From: Paenibacillus agricola
GTDB lineage: Bacteria; Bacillota; Bacilli; Paenibacillales; NBRC-103111
DNA: 51,503 nt
Direction of reading: 5' to 3'
Assembly (NCBI RefSeq): GCF_011440305.1
Contig: NZ_JAAOIW010000012.1
Span: forward strand, 196,505-248,007
The notes beneath the pieces were generated by a model that did not search any database, was not told the DNA's origin, and was given only the letters and a program-made list of their open reading frames with translations. Shown here piece by piece: positions 15,398-23,377 of the stretch. The stretch's first letter is position 1, and each line of letters starts with the position of its first letter. Made by a program: the position numbers and the translations under genes.

Positions 15398-15435
15398 AAA
15401 TCGTAATTATTATTATAGCGTATGTAAGAAGTCAA
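15398..15435 (-). promoter_or_regulatory. Promoter with Zur-like box for the permease operon
   Basis: On the minus strand TTGACT (15435-15430), 17 bases, TAATAA (15412-15407). The overlapping plus-strand sequence from 15398 reads AAATCGTAAT-T-ATTA, a perfect left half of the Bacillus Zur box AAATCGTAAT-N-ATTACGATTT with a degenerate right half. Placement over the -10 fits repression. Confidence 0.65.
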
Positions 15436-15499
15436 GCACATAGGACATGCAGCGAGCAAAAACCATAATTCGGACAGCGCCTGTGGCTCCTTCATCGTC

Positions 15500-15528
15500 T
15501 TGACAGTATCAGATTGAAGCCGTATGAT
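15500..15528 (+). promoter_or_regulatory. Sigma-A promoter of trpS
   Basis: TTGACA (15500-15505), 17 bases, TATGAT (15523-15528). Transcription would start about 15535, just before the T-box leader. Confidence 0.8.
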
Positions 15529-15569
15529 GTAAAAAAAGCATGGCGGGTTCATATTGCCGCTGATAAACA

Positions 15570-15863
15570 GGATTAGCAATGACAGGAACAAGTAAATGAC
15601 AGCCATTTCTTTCAGAGAGCCGGTGGTCGCTGTGAACCGGTAGAAAGCTTGCGTTGAATGGGTCCTTGAGCTGACAGTTGAACGATGCAAAGATAAATGC
15701 CTGCAAGCAATAAGGCATTTATCCCCATCCGAGGCTTGTCCGGAAACTCCCCGTTATAGGAGGTAAGGCTTAATGCCGGACACTTTTGTGTAATAAGTGT
15801 TCTGATCTTTAGGCGAAATAGGGTGGCACCACGGTTATTCGTCCCTTACAATGGGGCTTTTTT
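15570..15863 (+). ncRNA. T-box leader, tRNA-Trp specific
   Basis: Stem I elements are visible: 'GAGAGCCGGTGGTCGCTGTG' with the matching AACCGG distal loop at 15615-15640, then the specifier loop with GAA-TGG-GTCC. The codon TGG at 15659-15661 reads Trp. The conserved T-box sequence AGGGTGGCACCACG is at 15820-15833, with the TGGC bulge that pairs to uncharged tRNA. The terminator is GTCCC (15841-15845) with GGGGC (15853-15857) and six T. Uncharged tRNA-Trp should favour the antiterminator and raise trpS expression. Confidence 0.95.
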
Positions 15864-15912
15864 GCGTTTCTAGGCAGCTATCAAACCACGAAGAAATAAG
15901 GGGGCAATACTA

Positions 15913-16896
15913 ATGAAAAGAGTATTATCTGGCATTCAGCCAAGCGGCAAGCTAACATTGGGCAATTACATCGGGGCGATTAAAAATTTTGTCGCCTTGC
16001 AGCACACCCACGATTGTTATTTTATGGCAGTAGATATGCACGCCATAACGGTGCCACAGGAACCGGAGGCATTGAAGGAGCAAAGCGAATCGGTCATAGC
16101 GCTCTATATCGCCGCGGGGATCGATCCTGCGAAGGCTACGATCTTCCTGCAGTCCCATGTGCACCAGCACGCTGAGCTGGGATGGTTGCTGACCACATTA
16201 ACCTATATGGGTGAGCTGGAGCGGATGACGCAGTTTAAAGACAAATCTACAGGCAAGGAATCCGTAGGTGCAGGGCTGTTCACTTACCCTTCGTTAATGG
16301 CTGCTGATATTTTGCTGTACAATGCAGATTTAGTGCCAGTCGGCGACGACCAAAAGCAGCATTTGGAGCTGACCCGTGACCTGGCCCAACGCTTCAACCA
16401 GCGCTATGGCGACACCTTCACATTGCCTGAGCCGTATATGCCGAAGGTGGGCGCACGAATCATGTCCTTGGACGATGCCTCGAAGAAAATGAGCAAAAGC
16501 AGCCCTAATCAAGGCAGCTTTATCACTTTGCTGGATCCGCCTGATGTTGTTCGCAAAAAAATAAGCCGAGCCGTAACCGACTCCGGGCGCGAGGTCAAAT
16601 ATGACCCGCAGCATAAGCCAGAGGTCAGCAATCTGTTAAGCATTTATGCGCAATGCTCTGATTTAACGATAGCTGAAATTGAGCTTATGTATGACGGGCA
16701 GGGCTACGGGCCGTTCAAGAAGGAATTGGCTGAACGCGTAGTAGCGGTGCTGGAGCCCTTGCAGCAGCGGTATCACGAGATTCGCGAGTCCGGAGAGATT
16801 TATAATATTCTTCGCCAAGGCGCTGGGCGTGCCATAGAGCAAGCAGAGAAAACACTGCGGGTGACCAAAGAGAAGATGGGTTTTCTAGTACTATGA
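15913..16896 (+). CDS. trpS: Tryptophan--tRNA ligase
   Basis: 327 residues, normal length. Class I motifs are intact: 'SGIQPSGKLTLGNYIG' (HIGH equivalent), 'MAVDMHAIT', and 'KKMSKSSPN' (KMSKS) at about residue 195. It charges tRNA-Trp with tryptophan using ATP. ATG lies behind AAGGGGGC. The T-box leader with a Trp specifier codon confirms the assignment. Transcribed alone; a terminator follows the stop. Confidence 0.98.
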   Translation: MKRVLSGIQPSGKLTLGNYIGAIKNFVALQHTHDCYFMAVDMHAITVPQEPEALKEQSESVIALYIAAGIDPAKATIFLQSHVHQHAELGWLLTTLTYMGELERMTQFKDKSTGKESVGAGLFTYPSLMAADILLYNADLVPVGDDQKQHLELTRDLAQRFNQRYGDTFTLPEPYMPKVGARIMSLDDASKKMSKSSPNQGSFITLLDPPDVVRKKISRAVTDSGREVKYDPQHKPEVSNLLSIYAQCSDLTIAEIELMYDGQGYGPFKKELAERVVAVLEPLQQRYHEIRESGEIYNILRQGAGRAIEQAEKTLRVTKEKMGFLVL

Positions 16897-16903
16897 ATGA
16901 AAA

Positions 16904-16948
16904 AAAACGCAATGCTGACTAATTTCTAGCCGCCATTGCGTTTTCTTA
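16904..16948. terminator. Bidirectional terminator after trpS
   Basis: AAAACGCAATG (16904-16914) and CATTGCGTTTT (16934-16944) form an 11-pair stem. It overlaps the 3' end of the convergent small gene. Confidence 0.85.
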
Positions 16949-17105
16949 TTTTAGCTTTCACGATAAAGCCAAATCCGATAAAAAAAAGCGAAACAATCGA
17001 GAATAACAGGACCAGCCAAATGTTTCCGATACTCATTGCATAGCTGATGGAAGCAAGAAGTGCAGTGCCAATGACTGCGAATAGTAGAGCCAAGCTTTTA
17101 TTCAT
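16926..17105 (-). CDS. DUF5325 / YlaF-like small membrane protein
   Basis: 59 residues read on the minus strand from ATG at 17105, beginning MNKSLALLFAVIGTALLASI and ending in a basic K-A-K-I-R-K-R tail. Two membrane helices separated by 'A-M-S-I-G-N-I-W', with 'G-F-G-F-I-V-K' before the tail, match the B. subtilis YlaF/DUF5325 pattern. Function unknown. The ribosome site (AAAGAGG) is rather far, 12-13 bases. The stop lies inside the shared terminator hairpin. Confidence 0.75.
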   Translation of the reverse strand: MNKSLALLFAVIGTALLASISYAMSIGNIWLVLLFSIVSLFFIGFGFIVKAKIRKRNGG

Positions 17106-17164
17106 AAGGGTTGTTCAGCCTCTTTCAAGCATATTTTGAAATTTAATTTTTTTAATCGAAGCCA

Positions 17165-17194
17165 TGTATACTTTTCTTTTAATATCACATAATA
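17165..17194 (+). promoter_or_regulatory. Sigma-G promoter of SASP copy 2
   Basis: TGTATA (17165-17170), 17 bases, CATAATA (17188-17194), a close match to the sigma-G consensus TGMATA-N17/18-CATAMTA. The 5' untranslated region is about 60 bases and contains a small GCTTG/CAAGC hairpin. Confidence 0.75.
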
Positions 17195-17261
17195 AGCTTG
17201 CAAGACAAGCAACAAATACATCAAAGTTATTCATTCAGATTTGAAAGGAGAATTGATTATC

Positions 17262-17489
17262 ATGGCACAAGGACAATCCCGTAACAGTAATGTACTAGTG
17301 GTACCGCAAGCATCATCTGCAATAGAGCAATTGAAGTATGAGGTAGCCCAAGAGCTGGGCATCCAAATCCCGCAAGACGGCTATTATGGTTATATGGCAA
17401 CACGCGACACTGGAGCCATTGGCGGTCATATTACCCGCCGTTTGGTGCAAATCGCTGAACAATCGCTTGCAGGTGGACAAACGCGTTAA
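17262..17489 (+). CDS. Alpha/beta-type small acid-soluble spore protein, copy 2
   Basis: 75 residues. ATG lies 11 bases after GGAG; an in-frame start seven codons earlier overlaps that site. It differs from the copy at 8717 mainly at the C-terminal tail and a few middle positions ('S-S-A-I-E' for 'S-Q-A-L-E', Y for F). Both signatures, 'KYEVAQELGI' and 'GAIGGHITRRLVQIAEQ', are intact. Protects spore DNA. A sigma-G promoter precedes it and a terminator follows. Confidence 0.97.
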   Translation: MAQGQSRNSNVLVVPQASSAIEQLKYEVAQELGIQIPQDGYYGYMATRDTGAIGGHITRRLVQIAEQSLAGGQTR

Positions 17490-17522
17490 ACCGTAGCTGA
17501 TCGCTAAATTCCCTAATCCTAT

Positions 17523-17570
17523 AAGCCTAAGGTATAGAAGCGCAACTAGCTTTTATCCTTGGGCTTTTTT
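17523..17570 (+). terminator. Terminator of SASP copy 2
   Basis: AAGCCTAAGG (17523-17532) pairs with CCTTGGGCTT (17557-17566), one wobble, and runs into six T. Confidence 0.8.
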
Positions 17571-17664
17571 ACATGCAAGTTTTTATTGTAAACCCCATAA
17601 CGAAAGGGCTGCCGCAACAGCCCATAAGATGTGTACCAATATGATGCTGTAGCTCAGACGGCGA

Positions 17665-18645
17665 TCATGTATTGACGCGAAGCTTCTTTTCAAGGCGGGT
17701 ATCACTGACCCAGCCCACATAAGAATCAATCGGATTCAATTCATTGTCCAGCAGAAGAACGGCAACGAAAGGATATTGTTTGCGATGCCTATAGCGGACA
17801 TCCGCCCAACGCACCTCATAGCCCCAATCATGGCTGCGTAAATCCGAGCAGGCAAACGAGGTGAAGTATAGGAAGGAAGCAATATCATTGTGCTGCTTGG
17901 ATATCTCAATAGCTGGATGTACCGCACAGGCTACCTCATCGACCCATTTGATGCGACTGTTTTTATATTCGCCTAAAACAAACTGGCCATCCTTTTTGCG
18001 TTTTACAATTTGCCAAAAGTTAAGGTTAAAGGTCGGAATTAAAGTATAGCTGTCACCCTGCTCATAAATGGGGTCCTTTTGGTAAAGCCCTGTTTCCAAT
18101 TGGTGATGATGCCATGACCTCCATATATAATACACGGCCAAGCAGCCATATAAAATAGGGAATATCACTTCGGGCTGAACCAATTGGACAGACCATAAGA
18201 AAATAGCTACGATATGGGATAGAAAGATGAACGGGTCAAAAATATGGATAATATTCCAAGCAATCCATTTCTCCGTGAAGGGTCGAAAAGCTTGGGTACC
18301 ATATGTATTGAATAAATCGGTGAATACGTGAAAAGCAACCGCGATAAAAACCCACATGCCCACATGGGCAATAGGAAGGCTATCGAACAGCAGGGTAAGG
18401 ATGAAGGTGATCAGTACCGTCCATATAAGCACCGCAGGAATAGAATGGGAGCGACCGCGATGGTTTTTAATATAAGAGGCATTGCTTTTGAACCGTAAAA
18501 GCGTGTCTAGGTCAGGAGCTTGTGAACCAACTACGGTTCCGATTAAGACCGCGGTGGCAATCATAGGGTTGGTAGCTACAATGGGATCGATATGAGCCAG
18601 CCCCGCCAAACCGAATCCAATCACTAGATGTGTTCCACTATCCAT
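17665..18645 (-). CDS. yfhP: YfhP-like membrane-bound metal-dependent hydrolase (YdjM family)
   Basis: 326 residues. ATG at 18645 is eight bases after AGGAGG; an upstream in-frame start has no site. The N-terminal membrane domain has family motifs 'HLVIGFGLAGLAHID', 'G-S-Q-A-P-D-L-D-T-L-L-R', 'HRGRSHSIP' and 'AFHVFTDLFNTYGTQAF' (His/Asp putative metal ligands). The C-terminal third is soluble and beta-rich. B. subtilis YfhP has the same length and is implicated in controlling a neighbouring gene. Substrate unknown. The 5' leader carries two overlapping hairpins. Confidence 0.88.
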   Translation of the reverse strand: MDSGTHLVIGFGLAGLAHIDPIVATNPMIATAVLIGTVVGSQAPDLDTLLRFKSNASYIKNHRGRSHSIPAVLIWTVLITFILTLLFDSLPIAHVGMWVFIAVAFHVFTDLFNTYGTQAFRPFTEKWIAWNIIHIFDPFIFLSHIVAIFLWSVQLVQPEVIFPILYGCLAVYYIWRSWHHHQLETGLYQKDPIYEQGDSYTLIPTFNLNFWQIVKRKKDGQFVLGEYKNSRIKWVDEVACAVHPAIEISKQHNDIASFLYFTSFACSDLRSHDWGYEVRWADVRYRHRKQYPFVAVLLLDNELNPIDSYVGWVSDTRLEKKLRVNT

Positions 18646-18661
18646 GCGGTTACCTCCTATG

Positions 18662-18695
18662 AGTGATCCTGTACGGATCACTTACTTCGTAAGTG
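18662..18695 (-). other. Two mutually exclusive hairpins in the yfhP leader
   Basis: AGTGATCC (18662-18669) pairs with GGATCACT (18675-18682), and CACTTAC (18679-18685) pairs with GTAAGTG (18689-18695). The arms share CACT (18679-18682), so both cannot form at once in RNA. The first hairpin lies next to the AGGAGG site. Alternatively these are operator palindromes. Confidence 0.6.
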
Positions 18696-18763
18696 TTGCC
18701 TATGCGTGCATTACTTATAGTTTATCATTTTCTGCCTTAAAATAAAGCAACAGAGGTGAAAAA

Positions 18764-19090
18764 ATGTCTAAAGTTTTTGTTGAATATCAAATATTACCCC
18801 AACATCGACCAGTTTATTCAGGTTGGATCCAAAACGTTAAAGATAAAAACCCGGAGATGGAGCTTCTTGAAGGCGTTGACCAGCCAGGTTTGTTCATTGA
18901 GGTTTGGAATGGGATGACTCGAGAGGCTTTTGAACGGATGAAAACAAGCAGGAAATCCGATATAGAACGGCCTTTGGTCGAGCCTGGGCCAGTAGCAGGC
19001 TATATAGACGTAGATTGGCGTAGGCTGGACTCATGGATTGAAGGAGGAGCAGCAAAAATCCATATATGGCATTTTAATAAAGTAAGATAG
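18764..19090 (+). CDS. Hypothetical protein (108 aa), next to yfhP
   Basis: 108 residues; ATG behind GAGGTGAAAAA. No family recognised with confidence. The short alternating strand/helix pattern ('V-F-V-E-Y-Q-I', 'F-I-E-V-W', 'H-I-W-H-F') could fit a ferredoxin-like dimeric alpha-beta fold. No membrane segment. It is divergent from yfhP with a 118-base shared promoter region, so the two may be co-regulated. Confidence 0.6.
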   Translation: MSKVFVEYQILPQHRPVYSGWIQNVKDKNPEMELLEGVDQPGLFIEVWNGMTREAFERMKTSRKSDIERPLVEPGPVAGYIDVDWRRLDSWIEGGAAKIHIWHFNKVR

Positions 19091-19213
19091 TCCATAATTT
19101 GAGATAAGTAAATCCATGGTATCTTTTTACCAATCGCGGTAATCTTACTATAGCCTTTCTATTGGTACGGATATAGATACGCTTACATGGCGGGGGAACG
19201 CGGAGGGATACAG

Positions 19214-21025
19214 ATGGAACGAACGAGTATTTTCTGGAATCACATTAAGAATTACCGCTGGTCGTATGTTATCGGATTTGCATTATTGTCCATTTCAAGC
19301 TTGCTTCAATTGCTAATTCCTGTACTATTGGGGCAATTTACAGACCGGCTTCAGATTTCTAGCCTGACCTATGGCGAAACGATCCAGTTCGCTATATGGA
19401 TGACAGCAGTTGGACTCGGGATTGCGATATTTCGCTCGACAAGCCGGATTTATTTGTTCCGTTTGGCGCGGGTGCTGGAGACGCGCGTGCGCGGTGATTT
19501 GTTCAAGCATTGGGAGAAGCTATCCGCCCAATATTTCAATAATCAACGGATTGGCGATTTGATGTCACATGCGATTAGTGATGTGCAGGTCATCCGTGAG
19601 GTATCGATGCAAGGATATTTTAATATTTTAGAGGCGATCCTGTTAATTACGGTGTCGGTGATAGCGATGGTAACATCGGTTAACCCTTGGTTGACGTTAG
19701 TAACGATGCTGCCCTTGCCCTTGCTCAGTATATTGGCCTACCGTTTTAATGATCGTATTCAAAAGCAATCGGCTAACATGCAGAGTGCCATTTCCGATTT
19801 AACGAGCCGTGTGCAGGAATTTACTGCCGGGATTAGGGTCGTCAAGGCTTTTGTGCAAGAAAAAGAAGAGAGCAAGCTATTCACGAAGGATAACGAGCAT
19901 GCTGTTGATATGAACCGCAAATTCGTCCGTACCAACTCCTTATTCAGCTCCTTAAGCACGGGTATCGTTGGTTTCAGCTTTCTGGTTTCTGTCGTGATGG
20001 GCGGTGTTATGGTGCTTAACCATGTGATTACGTTGGGCCAATTCGTAGCCTTTAACACCTATCTTTCTCTATTGATGGGACCCATTGAGAACCTGGGCAA
20101 GGTTGTTAACCTGATGCAGCGTGGTAAAGCTTCGGAGAAGCGTATTATGGAAATATTCAATACCCAACCCCAGGTCATTGATGATTTGGTTGCTGACCAA
20201 ACGATTGAGCGTATAGGTGGGGAGATAGAGGTCCGCAATCTGACCTTTGCTTACCCAGAAGAAGAAGATCGCCCTATGCTGAAAAACGTTTCACTTAAGG
20301 TACCCAAAGGCACTAGCCTAGCGATAGTTGGGCGTGTGGGCAGCGGCAAAAGCACGCTTGTGCATCTACTGGTCAGGCTGCATAATCCACCTGAGGGCAC
20401 TGTCTTTATAGACGGACGGGATATCCATGAAATCCCGCTGAATATTCTACGCGGGCAAATTGGAATTGTGCCGCAGGACCAATTCCTGTTCTCCTCCACA
20501 ATTCGCGATAATATCGGTTTTGATCCGCATCCTTACACGGACGAGCAGGTGGTGGAAGCCTCGAAGGTGGCGCAGGTGTATGAGAATATTGTAGAGTTTC
20601 CCGATCAATTTGATACCACTTTGGGCGAACGCGGCATTTCGCTATCCGGCGGACAGCGCCAGCGCGTAAGTATTGCCCGGGCTATTATTAAAAAACCATC
20701 AATCCTGATATTTGATGACAGCTTATCGGCTGTTGACACCATTACGGAGGATTTAATTTTAGAAGGCTTAAAGTCGGTTATGAACAAACGGACCACGATC
20801 ATTATCGGCCATCGGATTTCTTCGGTTCAAGGTGCCGATCAAATTATAGTTATGGAAGCAGGCCAAATTGTGGAACGAGGAACCCATGAGAAGCTGCTGC
20901 AACGAAATGGAATTTATGCGGATTTGTATCATAAGCAGCAGCTAGACCAGGAAGCGGAGCGCCAGGATGGCCAAGACGATGACAGCATCCAGGCCACCCT
21001 GTCCCAAGAAGGAGCGGGCGTATGA
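19214..21025 (+). CDS. Heterodimeric ABC exporter subunit, BmrC/YheI-like
   Basis: 603 residues from the ATG at 19214 behind GGAGGG; the ATG at 19187 has no ribosome site. Six-helix exporter domain (about 1-310), then an ATPase domain: Walker A 'GRVGSGKST' (373-381), signature LSGGQ (477-481), Walker B 'ILIFDD' and H-loop His533. The residue after the Walker B Asp, normally the catalytic Glu, is Asp502. This is the mark of the inactive-site subunit in heterodimers such as BmrC/BmrD. It overlaps its partner by ATGA. Likely exports drugs or other hydrophobic compounds. Confidence 0.9.
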   Translation: MERTSIFWNHIKNYRWSYVIGFALLSISSLLQLLIPVLLGQFTDRLQISSLTYGETIQFAIWMTAVGLGIAIFRSTSRIYLFRLARVLETRVRGDLFKHWEKLSAQYFNNQRIGDLMSHAISDVQVIREVSMQGYFNILEAILLITVSVIAMVTSVNPWLTLVTMLPLPLLSILAYRFNDRIQKQSANMQSAISDLTSRVQEFTAGIRVVKAFVQEKEESKLFTKDNEHAVDMNRKFVRTNSLFSSLSTGIVGFSFLVSVVMGGVMVLNHVITLGQFVAFNTYLSLLMGPIENLGKVVNLMQRGKASEKRIMEIFNTQPQVIDDLVADQTIERIGGEIEVRNLTFAYPEEEDRPMLKNVSLKVPKGTSLAIVGRVGSGKSTLVHLLVRLHNPPEGTVFIDGRDIHEIPLNILRGQIGIVPQDQFLFSSTIRDNIGFDPHPYTDEQVVEASKVAQVYENIVEFPDQFDTTLGERGISLSGGQRQRVSIARAIIKKPSILIFDDSLSAVDTITEDLILEGLKSVMNKRTTIIIGHRISSVQGADQIIVMEAGQIVERGTHEKLLQRNGIYADLYHKQQLDQEAERQDGQDDDSIQATLSQEGAGV

Positions 21026-23136
21026 ACATCCATATAGAGAAAGATATTAAGTATATCAAGGATAGCCAGCTCTTGTCGCGGTTGTTGTCCTATGCCAAGC
21101 CTTATTGGAAAATGGTTGTGTTCTGTATTTTCTTGGCTTTTTTAATCGTAGTTTCTGACTTGGCCAGACCTTACTTGATGAAAGTAGCGATTGATGGGCA
21201 TATCAATGGATTGAATAAACCGATGCTTGCCATCGAAAGTGTACAAAGCCCCAAGCTCGATGCCTATGATCCGCTTATGAGCTGGAATGGGCGGGACTAT
21301 GCAAGAATTGAGCCTGAAGCCGTTCAAGCCGGAGGCTTCCCCGCTGAAGCAGAGAAGGTGCAAATTGTGCGCGCAGATAATCAGGACTTCCTTATTAAAG
21401 GCTGGTTAACGACCCAAGATAGCGAGGTCAAGCTGCTAAGCATGGATGGAGCCGGGAATGCCCGGATCTCCGCGGACAACCAAATTTTCGAGGCGGTTAT
21501 GCTTGACGAGACAACGATGGGATTATTTCGCAAGCAGGATTATATCGGCTTTGCCAAGATCGGTGCTTTGTTCCTGCTGACGGTAACGGCAGCCTCTTTG
21601 CTCAGCTACTTACAAAGCAATCTGCTGCAGTACACGGGGCAACGCATTATTTTCAACATACGAGAAATGTTATTCAAGCATTTGAGCAAAATGTCGATGT
21701 CCTACTTTGACCGCAACCCTGTTGGCCGGCTTGTCGTCAGGGTAACTCAGGACACGGAGTCCTTAAACCAATTATATTCACAGGTTGTAGTTAATCTGAT
21801 TAAAGATGTGATTATGCTTCTCGGTATTATTCTCATTATGATGCAAATGAGTATGAAGCTCGCGTTGCTTTCATTTTTAGTGCTGCCCGTGTTGGCAGTG
21901 ATGACCTTCTGGTTCCGCCGCGCGATGCGTAAAGCACAACGGGATACCCGGGTTATTTTATCCCGGCTCAATTCGTTTCTTGCCGAGAACCTCTCAGGTA
22001 TTCGTATTACCCAGCTATTTATCCGTGAGGAACGGCAGGAGCAGCATTTTGACAAGCATAACACTGATTATTACAAGGCGGGTATGCGCTCTACTACGAT
22101 AAACTCGGTATTTCAACCGGCGATTGGTTTTCTCGGTAATCTGTCGATTGCCCTGCTCTTGTGGTACGGGGGAGCCAGTGTAATGGATGGCAGTATTACT
22201 TTCGGTGTGGTTTATGCGTTTACGCATTATGTACGGCAGTTTTTCCAGCCGCTCTTAAGCCTCGCTGAGAAATATAACCAAATCCAGACGGCTATGGTTG
22301 GTGCGGAGCGAATTTTCGAAATGCTGGACGAAAAGCCATCTATTGTAGATGCTAAGAAGACCCAAAGCTTGCCGGACAAAGTACGCGGCGAAATTACATT
22401 TGACCATGTGTGGTTTGCCTATAATAAGGAAGAATGGGTGCTTAAGGATGTAAGCTTCACGATCCAGCCCGGGCAAACGATTGCTTTTGTTGGGGCAACT
22501 GGAGCTGGCAAAAGCTCGATCATCCAGCTCATCAACCGGTTCTACGATATCCAGAAGGGCAGCATCCGCCTTGATGGCATTGATATTCGGGATATTCCGA
22601 TGGATGAGTTGCGTCGCTGCATCAGTATTGTGCAGCAGGATGTGTTCCTGTTTACAGGCGATATTTCCTCGAATATCCGTTTGAACAATACTGATATTAC
22701 AGAAGATGAGGTTGTCGAAGCCGCGAAAATGGTACATATGGATGAATTTATCCGCGGCATGCCCGACGGCTATAAAACGGCGCTCGGCGAGCGGGGGATT
22801 AATTTATCGCTGGGCCAGCGGCAGCTTCTATCCTTTGCCAGAGCGATCGCTTTCCGGCCGCAAATTCTTATACTGGATGAAGCCACCTCCAATATCGATA
22901 CAGAAACCGAAATCATTGTCCAGCATGCGCTTCATAATATTTCCGCAGGGCGCACGACGATGATCGTAGCCCATCGCTTGTCCACGATTCAGCATGCGGA
23001 CCAAATTATCGTGATGCACAAGGGGAAGGTTCGTGAGATCGGCAACCATTTCCAATTGCTAACACAACGTGGTTATTACCACCGGCTGTATGAGCTCCAG
23101 TTTAAGGAGCAGAAGCCAATGCCGACGGCTAGGTAG
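21022..23136 (+). CDS. Heterodimeric ABC exporter subunit, BmrD/YheH-like
   Basis: 704 residues, overlapping the previous stop (ATGA), so coupled. An insertion of about 110 residues (62-172) between the first two membrane helices is typical of BmrD/YheH. Walker A 'GATGAGKSS' (491-499), signature LSLGQ (595-599, non-canonical), Walker B 'ILILDE' with catalytic Glu620, H-loop 'IVAHRLS'. The degenerate signature pairs with the degenerate Walker B of the partner, giving one active and one inactive ATP site. A strong terminator follows. Confidence 0.92.
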   Translation: MNIHIEKDIKYIKDSQLLSRLLSYAKPYWKMVVFCIFLAFLIVVSDLARPYLMKVAIDGHINGLNKPMLAIESVQSPKLDAYDPLMSWNGRDYARIEPEAVQAGGFPAEAEKVQIVRADNQDFLIKGWLTTQDSEVKLLSMDGAGNARISADNQIFEAVMLDETTMGLFRKQDYIGFAKIGALFLLTVTAASLLSYLQSNLLQYTGQRIIFNIREMLFKHLSKMSMSYFDRNPVGRLVVRVTQDTESLNQLYSQVVVNLIKDVIMLLGIILIMMQMSMKLALLSFLVLPVLAVMTFWFRRAMRKAQRDTRVILSRLNSFLAENLSGIRITQLFIREERQEQHFDKHNTDYYKAGMRSTTINSVFQPAIGFLGNLSIALLLWYGGASVMDGSITFGVVYAFTHYVRQFFQPLLSLAEKYNQIQTAMVGAERIFEMLDEKPSIVDAKKTQSLPDKVRGEITFDHVWFAYNKEEWVLKDVSFTIQPGQTIAFVGATGAGKSSIIQLINRFYDIQKGSIRLDGIDIRDIPMDELRRCISIVQQDVFLFTGDISSNIRLNNTDITEDEVVEAAKMVHMDEFIRGMPDGYKTALGERGINLSLGQRQLLSFARAIAFRPQILILDEATSNIDTETEIIVQHALHNISAGRTTMIVAHRLSTIQHADQIIVMHKGKVREIGNHFQLLTQRGYYHRLYELQFKEQKPMPTAR

Positions 23137-23175
23137 TCGTTAGATCCCGTTCATTAACTCCCTCGATATATTAGT

Positions 23176-23208
23176 AAGCTTAAGCAGAGATAGTGCTTAA
23201 GCTTTTTC
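23176..23208 (+). terminator. Terminator of the ABC exporter operon
   Basis: AAGCTTAAGCA (23176-23186) and TGCTTAAGCTT (23194-23204), perfect 11-pair stem, then five T in all. Confidence 0.9.
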
Positions 23209-23377
23209 TGTTTTTCGCAGATTGAAAATGATTCTATTGTCTTTTTTTTTGCTTACACCTTGATATGAGACCTTAATATTGTGCAAATTTTGATTATCAT
23301 CCTGTATGGGTTTACGCTGTAAGTCCCCGTATACTTGCAATAAGAACACATTTACATTTTATTTGGGAGGTACGATC

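Noticed and set aside
19187-19213. Upstream ATG giving a nine-residue longer ABC exporter
   Set aside because: No ribosome site; the GGAGGG lies downstream of it and serves the ATG at 19214.
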